Shown: positions 33,101-45,100 of the stretch, piece by piece
How positions within the stretch are numbered: position 1 is the first letter of the stretch
Layout of the letters: each line of letters opens with the position of its first letter
Assembly: GCA_902729315.2 (NCBI GenBank)
Contig: LR746275.1
Span: 498,501-562,500, forward strand
Origin: Spirodela intermedia
Taxonomy: Eukaryota; Streptophyta; Magnoliopsida; Alismatales; Araceae
DNA: 64,000 nt
Direction of reading: 5' to 3'
Translations under genes and position numbers: made by a program
Notes under the pieces: model-generated
The model's input: only the letters and a program-made list of their open reading frames with translations
Databases searched by the model: none
What the model was told of the DNA's origin: nothing

Positions 33101-36100
33101 CCAGATGGGAGAATGGCATTGCCTAAAGGGGGATAGTATTGTTGGACTAATTGAAGGACGACACTGCAGGGGGGGACGGGCCACCAGACAAAGGGGATGG
33201 CAGCACTGGACGGAGGATGGGACTTCCGGATCAATGCCACTAGACAGAGGACCACGTTGCCGGACGTAGGGCAATGCTGCTAGGCTTTTGGCTTTAGCAC
33301 CATGTGACAAATGTGATAGATCAATCCTTTTAGAGGGAGAGCCTCTGCTATTTAGACCAAAGTCTCCATAGACCTAGATGGCCCGACATGGCCCATACCT
33401 GGGAGCTGATACAACCCATACCTAATAGCATACATGATATTCAACAGGTTTAATAGAACCAGGAAGGTTCCGATGATTTATCCTTGGTAACTCTATCAGC
33501 AATAATTGAGAAGTCTTCTTCATTTTATTTCTTTTCATGACATAATATCTGATCCTTTTCTACATTGGGATTGCTTTTCTTTTTTACACAGCTGACTTAA
33601 TTTAATTTTTTTTGTTATATCTACATAAATAACATGATTCTATCCATGGTATCTCATTCTGTTTATCTCTGCTTGTTTAGTTTAACTTTGATTTCCTATA
33701 TATGCCCTTTGAGGTAGAATTATTCTTTGTTTGCTCAATTATTCTCCTTTCATGCTATTTACAGGTGCATTGCTGTAACAACAACATTATCAGAGGAGAA
33801 GCTACAGAAAGCAGAGCCATCTCTGATCAGAAAAGATATAGGAAATATTACAATTGTTGACATTTTAGATGGCGATTCAAATGGACATAATAGTATGTCA
33901 TTTTGAGGAACACATTGCAAAAGTTCATTGTGTAGCTGCATTGATGATGTAATTCAATTTATGATGTTATGTAACTCTGAAGACAATATCATAGAAGTAG
34001 TTTGCTTCTTTGGTTAAAGGAAACTGTTTTGGGAATTGAGTATCGCAATCTATTCCCTGAAGGTTGTTGGCACAATCTTTTTCATTATTGTCTGCGGCTA
34101 CAACTTTCTTGTATATTATATTTCAATGGTTCATGGTTTGCTTTTTCTTATCCATTGTCCAAGCATTTTCTCTGCTATGTTTTTCATGAGAAATAATATT
34201 TTTAGCTACAATTGATGCTTAATGTAGGCAAATGCTTTGCAGACTTGCAGGTGTCAAGGGATGTTTCTTCCGAGGAAATGACTACCAAGCAATGTGGTGA
34301 AGATGCAAGTGACGATTTAGCACAGGATTCACAGCCTCCTTCCCAAGTGGAGTCCGTTGGATGGTAAGGAAATAAAAATGCTGTTCTGATTATTTACTCA
34401 TCTCCATTTATTGGCAGCTCTGTAAATATTTCACTAAGGTTTTGGCAATTGAATGAAAATGAATGTGTGATCTTAGTAAATACCTAAAACCATTTATATG
34501 TATGTATTGAGGATATGTAGTGGTAAAGTGGATGATGAGATTTTCCTGGTCCATTTCCGGTTTTGTTCATCTAAGAACTAAAGTAACTTTGGAAAAAACG
34601 TGAGCCAACAGGGAAGGGATGGAACTCAAGATCAAAATCAAGAAATCCAAAGGAAAGCTCATAAGGTAAAATCCAAAAAGTATGAAGAGTATATTGATAG
34701 ACATGTCCCAGTACCATTTATTCTTTTTAGTACACTTCCGCTTCCTGTCACCCAAGATATGAAGAACCTTTGCTTCTAGCTATTTTCTTTGGAACCTCAC
34801 TCATCACCCACATCTGAACAACCTTTTTTAACCTACTCTCGTTATATGGCTTTCTTTAGGCAATGGTTGATGATCTGGTGTTGCACATGGTTCCAGAGAT
34901 GCGCTTGTTTCTGGAGCCTTCCAGAAGATCAGTATTGTTTAGGAATGATGAGAGCTAGTTTCTGTTCTACACTATTCCATTTTTCGCATAAGAGAAGATT
35001 GTTCCTTTCAATTTCCATCCTCCCAGATTCATCATGTGGGAATTGCTGTACTTCTCTGAGATATAAGGAACCTCACTTCTGGAAGGATCGCAACCCAGGC
35101 AATTTGGTCATTAGTTTGGCTAGTTTACTCATTAGCCCTGAGAATTTCCTCAAAATTTAATTGCAATCGAATACATTAAGAGATATTTAACACTGATGCT
35201 GAGAAATAAAGGTATATGACCTTGTCAGATACTGTAAACATGTTCTTGAAGGCTTTGTTTTTTCATTTATTTTTTACACGGTTGTTCTTTGCATCAAGGG
35301 TGCTCAATTGTTTACCAATTTAAACAGTCTGAATAAATGATTATTTAACAGGCTGCAGGGTTCTCGGAGTGATATTCTGAGATATGGAAGCTTGAGTATT
35401 GCAATTTCATGTCTTATATTTGCTATAAATAATCGGAAGGTATTCTTCTGCACTGAAATTAAAAGTGTAGTATGCGACACTATGAACATATTTTATGATC
35501 TTCTTTGTTAAGTGCTCAGAATTTTAGTTTTATTTAACGATCTGTGAATTTCATTCTTTAATCTGGATCACGAAGTGACTTAGTTGATCTTGATCTAACC
35601 CCAATTCCAATTACCATATATCTGGATCCACTCAAGTGTAGCTATTGGTTTGGTCGAGTTTTATTATAGGTAGGGGGCACGAAATATTGTTGAAAATATG
35701 TCAACTTATTTCCTAGGCTATTTATTCTTTTAAAATGTATAGATACGAGACTAAGCCGTGTAAGAAGATGTGGAGTTTTTGTGTTTTCGATTCTCCTTTT
35801 ATACATTCTTCCATCTATTTTTATATGGCATCATTTTAAACTCAGTTTGATTTGGTTTTATAGGCAATGCAATATGCATCTCCAAAGGCTTTGCTAAATC
35901 TGTTATTTGGTGTCAGCCGTCCTAATTTTACTCAAAGTGAAGGTTTGTGTTCTGAAATACAGAAACTTTGCTTGCTAATTTCAATTCTCATATGCAAATT
36001 GTTATCCCTTTAAACTCCCTTATTGGTCACAGAGATATGAAATCTTCGGAATCAGGGTTTCATTTGGATTCCTTTAATCTTTTTAGTCGTACATTGTCTA

Positions 36101-39100
36101 AATTATTGATTTAAGTGAACTGGCAGAGCCCCCGTATGTTTCTTTGTATGTTCAGTTATGCCAAGGGTTGGACCTTGATGTCATTATTTTTCTATTTGAT
36201 AGGAGATCCCCAAGGTGCAAGAATGCAACAGATTCTGAACTACATAGCTGATATAGAAGGGAGGCATGTAGCAAATTCCTCTTGCCTTGAGTCCAGGGTT
36301 AAAAGGTTTAAAGGTGTAGGTCTTTTGTGGATTCTGTTTTAAACACATTTTTCCTCATTCTGTAGGAGCGATACTCCAAAGGTTCCTGAGTTTCCATCTA
36401 GGCTTGACTGGCTCAATACATCTCCACTTCAATTCAATCGAGTATGTATTGCACTAATTATAGATCAACTCTCTGATATAAAATCATTTAATGTCTCTCA
36501 TCTTCTATAGCTATTTGAATTATTCAATATTTGTGATTATTAGTACCACCTTTGTCCTGTCTTCCTTTTAAGATATATTTTATACATACTCCTTTGAAGA
36601 TATGTTTGATTTTAAACACTTAACTAATAGAAATCAAAAGGGAAAAGAAACTATGCCTTTGGCATACTGACCACGATTAGGAAGTAATAATAAGTTATCA
36701 TTTAAAGAGTTTACCATGAAAAAAATTGTTTGGTTTTTTATACTGTTTTAGATGTTCAGAAGGCATGTGGTAGAGGCCTGTTTTCATCATACAACCATTT
36801 TTTTTCTTCCAAAGCAATAGTGGATTCTGATTTAATGTTGTAAGCAGTTTGATAAGAATTTTTTTTATTACTCTTTTTGATCTGGTCCGAAAAATCTTGT
36901 CATTTCATGAAGTGGAAAGATAGTTGACACTTTCGAAATTTATGCAGTGAAGAGAGGGCGGGGAATCAACAGGTCAGAAATAATGGTATCATGTGACACA
37001 ATGAAACTCAAGAAAATCCATTTGCTAATTTATCATTGTTCGTGGCCAAACTAGCCACAAATGATCTCGTATTGCCTGGGCTGTCAAAGATATCTTTATG
37101 GAGTGGGACTGGAGATTGTATTTTTTAAGAGGGATTGCAGCAACACAGTGAATAACAATAGAGGATTCTTATTCTTATTCTTTCATGCTGATTCTTCAAG
37201 GTTTTGATAGACAATAACAATAGAGGGAAATGACTTAAAGATAGTAGACTAGGTGAATCAAGGAAGAATGGAAGTTTCACAACAAATCGGGAAGCAAAAT
37301 CATAAACAGGAATCCCACTGATAGATTTTTTTAGTCTGACATCTCACAAAACTGCCACTGTGATACGATCCTCAAGGGTAGGACCGAATCGGGGCAAACA
37401 GAAAGGATGGAACACTTCGTATATGACCTTCCCGAATACAGAGACGAAAAGGGACAAGAAGAGTAAAGTGGGGAACAATGTTCGAGAGGGTTCCCCTGCC
37501 TCTCCAGAATACCAACTTTGCCGCCCTAAACCCCATCTTCTCATGTTGTACTTATAGTCCTGCTCACGTGCTCCTTTCCTACGCCTTTTGTAGGTTAGTA
37601 GTGGAATCGTATCACACTGCAAGACTGAAATCTACTCTCTTTATCTCAAAATAAAGAAAGCTTCTCGTTTGTGACTACTTGGATTGGTTGCCTTGTCTGC
37701 AAGTGTGGTAACTCTGACTTAGCAGAAAATTAGATCAATGAACCATTTGCAATTTTATTTATTGCGAAAAGATATGATACTCGGTAAACTCAGCTTAGCT
37801 GCTCCCTTCTCACTAATCATGCATGTTAACTCTCATGAATAAAAACTGTGTCATATCTTGAGCTCTGTAAATCGGAAGTAAAGTCACTAGCTGACAACTG
37901 TCATGTCTTAGTCACTCAAGATTTCAATGTCTTGAGTTCCATTTACATTATCAAACTCATGTAGCCTACAAGGTCATCCTCGGGTCTGCTGTTATTTTAA
38001 ACGGATATTTCTTTTTCTGATGTCTCTGATATTTCCAGTTGAAGAATAAACTTTGGCTTCAAGGATGAAGACAGATTTAATGGAGAATCAGTTGCACAGG
38101 AAATAAAACCAGCTGGAGATGATAACAGCTTGACTTGATTGCCTAACTATCTATGCCTCTTCGTCTGTCAGCTTCTGCAATTAGTCAGGAGACTTGATCA
38201 ACAGCTAGAGATGTCAGCGTCTGATGTCTCCACCTTATGGTAGCTCAACCAATTCCATTTTAGGCTGGGGCACTAAAAGCTTCTGCTCTCAGCAGATAAC
38301 AAAAGGCCTGTAAAATTCTTCCTGGTTGTCAGAGGAGATGCCAGCCGTCGCAACAAAATTAAGAAAAACGATATTTTGATAACGACAAAGGGTATCCTTA
38401 AAACTGAAAACCAAGACAATGGACTGCAACATCGGTTTTTTGTCAATTCTTTCCTATTAAGGCCTTTATTCTAATGTTTCATGCATGGGCTACTTTAATC
38501 TTTGTAATCCCCTATAAAACCTCTTCAGCTGGAGCCATGTGACCCGTGAGGTGCACACCTTTCTTTGTCAAGATACTTCCCTTTTTTAATGTGATTGGGA
38601 AACTGATTCAGTGGATCCCACCGCCATCCAACTACTGTCCGCTATGAATATTGCTCAGTTCAATATTTAAACTGATAGCCAATCCTTTAAATTACAGGAT
38701 TTCAAAAGCCTTGTAACATAACATTTAGAAAACCATATATACTTATCATATAATAAAAATGTCTTCATTGGAGTTACATGTTGAATATTGTGTACCTTTT
38801 ATCAAGAACTGTTTTATGCAAATTACTTGTACCCCTACTTAAGGAAAGTTTAGTAATTCTTCAGTGATTTTTTTATCATTACTCACATAGAGAGTGTCTC
38901 TTGGTTTACCCCAAATTTACAAGAGGCTTGATAATGTGGTTTTAGGACGAAGGCTGTTGTTGCTTTGAAACCACAATCTTGATTACAAGAGTCATATATG
39001 TCAAACCAGGCTTACTATTTGTAGAAGGTCACGTTTTTAGTTTTAGAGGATGATCCAAGCTCAAGTAGTTATGGGCGTGGTAGTGATAAATACAGTAAGA

Positions 39101-42100
39101 GCCCTAGTTCCCAACTATGTCCGATTCAATCTGTCTATGAACCTAGTTTCATCTCTAAAAGTGATCACCACAGAATAGCTTTTGGTCAATTTTCTTGGGA
39201 TTCATCGTATCATTTCTTGCTAAGGGTTATATGTAAGTGTGCAACGAAATTGTTAGCATGTTTTTTGAGTATCCTTAAAAACTTTTCTGGAGCATCAGTG
39301 AAGGCTGAGGCACCTGCAATCAGGAGTGGATACTTGATACATCACTTCATGCTAACATAAATTTTCTAATTTTATTAATTTCCTGGAATAAGTGCGAGCT
39401 GCGGAATGCAGAGTTGAGGGAAATGAACAATGGTCGGATGATGGAAGGAAATGGAGGGGTATTAGGTGGCGAGGTGTTGAATTGGATTGTAATTTTCCTG
39501 AAGAGGTCCATGATGACTATGAAATCATTGCTTTGATGACGAGAATATCGAAGTTCAGCCAACACTATGTTGTGTTTTATTTATGCTTTAAACTGCTGAA
39601 GATGTCAGTTTCTTTAAATAATTTAGTGTTTTGAATATGTTCTTAGTGGCAATAGTTTCTTTCATAAATTTTTTCCTTCCTTTTTCCTGTATTGTGGGAA
39701 TTTGACGTTTTAAGCTTTTTTTAAAGTTTCCATTCTTATTTTCCTTATTTCAGATTTCTTCAAGTAACCTGCTTATGAAGTGTTCATTTTAATGCTTCAG
39801 GATTTAAAGGGAAAGCTTGTTCTTCTTGATTTCTGGACATATTGCTGCATAAATTGTATGCATGTGTTGCCCGATCTAGAGTTTCTGGAGAAAAAATACA
39901 GAGATATGCCGGTATGTTGGTCTCTATTTATTTTTTACTGTCAGCCATAGCTGTTCACTTATCCTATTCGTATTTTGGTATGTACTTGAAATATGTCTTT
40001 AAAGGAGAATGTGGTATTTCGATGCCTAAGGAAAATAACTGCTGATGCTGAATGGATTGAAAAATCTTTAAATGGAATCTAGTTCTTAGAAATTATCTTG
40101 AGAGGATTCTGTTTCAGTATTCAACTTTATTTGCTCTTGAATTATTTCCTCTAATTTGCCAATCTCTGTATTATGCCATTAAGATGCTCCTGGATTATTG
40201 GCCTAGGACTGTGCCCTTATTAAACCTGTTACTCGGAGTACTTCGGAGAGTGAGATTGTGATGGATGCTCACCAAACGTAATGCTCGGCCAATTGCTGAC
40301 CATGTTCGTGCATCATGACATTTGTCTGCTTCATTAGAGTTTACTTGAACACAAATGCAATATCCCACAGATTTTCTATAATAAATTGATATGAGACTTT
40401 GAAGCTTATTTGTCTTTTCATTTATCCAAGTAGACGATTCCATTCTCTTTCTAATGTGCCTTTTAGTGTCCTGATTGGTTTGTGTACTCTCTTTGTTACT
40501 TATTTTAGACCACCATATTTTAATATGTGTGTAGGTTTGTGCAGTTCACAGTTATTGGAGTTCACTCCGCTAAGTTTGACAATGAAAAAGACCTTGAAGC
40601 GATTCGTAATGCAGTTTTGCGTTATAACATCACCCATCCAGTGAGTAAAGTGCCTCATTCCTCTAAAATAATTTAATGCGGACATTTTGGTTCATTGATT
40701 AGTAGAATATGATGATTAGGGATAGTTTTCTGAATTTAATGCAATCTTTCATGCGTAATGCATTGCTATGTCTATTGGCATGGGTCAGGTCAGGGAAAAT
40801 TTCACTTCGTCATTTTCCATCTGTCTATTCAGAAATTTGTGGGGTGACAAATAATTTATGTTCTCCTTAGAAACTTTCTTCATTTTGAAAATACATCATT
40901 TTTAGATTTACGGATCAGAGTTTCATCATTAATCATTGTTGTCGAGATGTACTTAATTAACATGTATACCTTACAAGTTTACATATATGTCCTCATGTAC
41001 CTTTCATTTCGTGTTATATCAGTGTGTCTAGAACCTTCTAGGGATCTGATATAAATACTAGATCCCGCTCTCCTTGTAAACTGTTTTTTGATCAATAAAG
41101 TTAGAGTTCTTCTTCCACGAGTGCTAGACGCCTATCAGAGCTCCCAGACCATGTGTTATCTTGATCACATGGTATCAGAGCCATTCTAGGGTTTAAAACC
41201 TTATTTTTCAGCACCGTCACAGTTGACGCTGCTTTGTCGGCGTTCTCTCCATCGTCTGCTGGAGTTACAGGTGCCGTACACTTCCGGCAAGGGATCTTCT
41301 CCTTAGCTGTGATCGCTCCATTTCTTTGTTTCCGCACTGATCTACTGGTCTGTTACGGTTCTTACACCGTTTTTTTCTTGTCTCTATTGAGATTTGTTCA
41401 CGAATCTGATTTTTTCGTGAATTTGGACATGCTCTTTAAATGGAGAATGTGGGAGACAATTCTTCATCATCTGTGGGGGATCCAATCTCCACAAGGGAAG
41501 TTAATCTTTGGCCAAGTGGTCCAATATTACTCATAGAACTTCTTGCAATGCCTGCAGAATTCAAATTGACTGGATACAATTTGATTCAATGGTCTGAATA
41601 TGTTCTAGAGGTATTGACTGGAAGAGGGATGTTACATGATCTGATTGAAGGGAAATCGAATCCATTGTCTCGAGAATTTTGTAGATGGAGAGACGAAGAT
41701 GCATTAATCAAAACCTGGCTTTGGGGAACAATGATTCCCTAGATTAGCCGAGATTTTTTCTTTCTATCTACAGTCAAAGATATGTGGGAAACAGTTCACA
41801 CGAAATTCTCACAAAGAAATAATGAGGTACATTTATATGAACTTCAGATAAAATCCATGTCCACAATTCAAGGAAATAAATCTGTGATGGAATATACAGG
41901 AGAATTGAAAAATTTATGGCAGGAAATTGATTATTATCTTAGCATTGATACAGAAAAATCTGCAGAAATTGTTTTCCTACGACATTTTATAGAACGAAGA
42001 AAGTGTTTAAATTTTAGGCTGGACTTAATTCTGTTTTTGATCAAGTCAGACAACAGATTTTGAGTCGTGAAAGGAAATGTGATTTGGATGAAGCTATTTC

Positions 42101-45100
42101 CATCATTTTAAATGAGGAAACTCGTCGGAAATTAATGTTGTCAGTGCCTAAAGTTGACAATACTGCATTTATGATTAAACAGGGAGAAATTATGAAGAAA
42201 GCCTCAGGTCAAGCTAAACAGCCCCAGCATGGCCAAGGAAGAAATAAGAAGACTGATTTTCGTGATAATCTGTGGTGTACATATTGCAGGAAAGCTTGTC
42301 ACACTAGAGACATATGTTATAAACTACGCGTGGTAAACCATAAAATTTTGGCACTGAAAAATATGGCAGTCAATCACATTTGGCAGCAGGATTACCAACT
42401 AGTCATTCTTCAGATTCCCGAATCAATCAACATTCTTTTCTCCTCAAATTGAGGATATAGAGCGACTTCGAATTGAGTTAGAAAAACTGAAGATGACAGT
42501 GACACAATTCTCATCAATTCAACCTGGTATATTTCACCACTCTCTTGGAGTTAGAGTTTCTTCTAGAGATATTTTTAATAATTGGGTAGTGGACTTAGGT
42601 GCAACGGACCACATGACCAACTCCCTCAGCCTTTTCACCAAATACAACCCCTGTCCTAGTGACAGAAAAGTGACCACTGCAGACGGAACCTTTCTAACCG
42701 TCGTAGTTATAGGAGTCATTTGACTTGAACCTCTAGGGGTTCTTACTAATGCTCTTCATGTCCCCAAGTTATTTACAAACCTCATTTCAGTTAAAAAACT
42801 TGTTAGAGACTCACCTTATCATGTCTTTTTTGATGAAGATGTCTGTGTCATATTTGATATAAGGTACATCATCGGAGAATTGGAGTTGTTAGAGAGTGTG
42901 AAGGTCTTTATCTTTTAGAAGGACTAAGCTAAACACATTTAGTGGAAGCGGATCAATCTCTAGAACCTCTAGAATATGCCCTTAAGATACGATTACTTCG
43001 CCAACGGATGGGTCATCTATCCTTTTTCCTACTTTGTTTCGAAAGGTGTCATTGGACAGTCTTAAATGTAATGCGTGTAACCTTTCTAGACACACGAACT
43101 TCATTTCAATCTCAAGGGGAAAGGAGTGATGTTCCTTTCTTCCTAATTCATAGTGACATTTGGGGACCATGTCCCATTAATAACATTCGTGGTAATAAAT
43201 GGTTTGCCACTTTCATTGATGATTGTACAAGATGTATGTGGGTCTTTCTTCTCAAACAAAAATCCGATGTGTGTGATGTTCTGAATTTTTTTTGTGCCAG
43301 GAAAAAAAATAAGTTTGGCACTAGTATTAAAAAATTCAGATCTGATAATGTTAAAGAGTGTTTTAGCCAAAATCTGAATTTATACTTCCAAACAGAGGGC
43401 ATCATACCTGAATCCTCTTGTGTCTATACCCCACATAAGAACAGTTTAACTGAAAGAAAAAATGGTCATCTTTTAGAAGTCACTCGATCAATTTTATTTC
43501 AGCATCATGTACCTAAAGTTTTTTGGGGGGAGGCTGTTCTAACAGCCACATACCTCATCAACCGATTACTATCCAGAACCTTAGGCTTCCTCAGCCCGTT
43601 AGATTCATTAGCCAAGTTTTTCCCAGACCATCAACTTAAAACTAGGCTAGAACCTAAGACATTTGGTTGTCTCTTTTGTTCACGTTCATAATCAAACCAA
43701 AGGCAAACTAGAACCGAGATCACTTAAATGTGTATTTCTTGGTTATGCTACCAATCAAAAGGGGTACAAATGTTACCACCCACCTTCTAGATTTTTTTTT
43801 ATTTCATTGGATGTTACATTTCATGAATCTGATTCTTATTTTAAAGAATCTCCATCCAGTGATCAACATCTATTTTCTACAGCTCATATGGATCAACACG
43901 TAGATTCTTTACTCTCGTCTTCAGTTGGTAACCTGTTCATTCCCATTTCAGTCCCTGAAATACCCAGTCTTATATTGAATTCGCTTCCTGAAAACCTAAG
44001 GTTTGGGAAGGTTTACTCACGGCTCACCAAAAATCCAAGATTCTGATCTGGCCTTAGAAAATATACAGCCATTGACATCTCCTTCATCTGATGATCCTGC
44101 AGTCCTATCTCATTATTCACTTCCCATTACCCTGTGCAAACCTATAAGGGAGTGTACAAAAACACCCTTGTACCCAGCTGCCAATTTTTTGTCTTATCAC
44201 AGACTTTCTTCACCCTATCAATCATTCCTTGCATCCTTAGACACCATTACCATTCCAAAAAATCTCTTGAAGGCTCTATCCAATCCTAAGTGGAAACAAG
44301 CCATGGATGAGGAGATGAGAGCTCTTGCAAAAAATCTGACATGAGATCTAGTGGAATTACCACGAGATAAAAAGACTGTTGGTTGCAAATGGCTGTACAC
44401 AGTGAAATATAAGTTGGATGGTTCGATTGAGAGGTATACAGCCCGGCTGGTGGCTAAGGGTTATATCACAAGTATATGGAATAGATTATCAAGAGACTTT
44501 TGCACCAGTGGCCAAAATGAATACAGTTCATTTTTTACTGTCCTTAACAGGAATTTTCAGCTAGAATATTCAACAATTTGATGTTAAAAATGCATTATTG
44601 CATGGTGATTTGGTTGAAGAAGTCTACATGACTCTTCCACCAAGATATGAGGGTAATCATTCATCTAATCTTGCTTGCAAGTTAAAGAAATCCCTTTATG
44701 GCCTCAAACAGTCTCATATGCAGTGAGTATATTGAGCCAATTTATGCATCAACCTAAAGAGTGTCATTTACATGTTGCCTACCGAGTGCTACAGTATTTG
44801 AAAAGCACACCAGGAAAAGGGGTTCTTTTTAAACGAAGTGGAAAAGTAGAGGTTGAGATGTTTACAGATGCTGATTATGCAGGCTCAACGATTGATCGAA
44901 GGTCAACCTCCAGTCATCTTACTTTTGTTGGTGGCAACCTTGTCACTTGGAGGAGTAAAAAACAGAATGTAGTTGCTCGATCAAGTGCTGAGGCTGAACT
45001 TAGGGCACTTGCCCAAGGAATATGTGAGTTACTTTGGGTCAAGAACTTGTTTGACGAGTTACAAATTCCTTTATTCAGTCCTATGAAGATTTGTTGCGAC

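Larger units (their letters stand above)
29859..33446 (-). mobile_element. Mosaic LTR element in SOQ1 intron 6 carrying gypsy sequence
   Basis: Similar terminal sequences lie at 29859-29945 and 33303-33446 (both start TGTGAC(g/a)AATGTGATAGATC on the plus strand; the right one ends TTCAACA). Reading on the minus strand, the right LTR is followed by a decayed primer-binding-like TGGTGCTAAAGCC, then a non-coding leader with minisatellites (33300-32790) like that of the intron-5 copia element. A Ty3/gypsy block follows (32760-29960) in the order integrase end, LTR, gag, protease, reverse transcriptase. The left terminal repeat is shortened and I see no clean target duplication. Order and outer limits are read directly; the mosaic origin is inference. 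Confidence 0.6.

Noticed and set aside
32993-33220. Possible CRISPR-like array
   Set aside because: The repeats are direct tandem units without unique spacers, in a plant retrotransposon leader.
34251-34363. Alternative acceptor for SOQ1 exon 8 at 34250
   Set aside because: Starting at GTGTCAAGG leads to a stop after about 16 codons; starting at 34243 keeps the frame to exon 9.
40534-40544. Earlier acceptor for SOQ1 exon 14 (after GTGTAG at 40534)
   Set aside because: Adding GTTTGTGCAG would insert ten bases and shift the frame; the acceptor at 40544 gives the family sequence [16 protein letters not shown].
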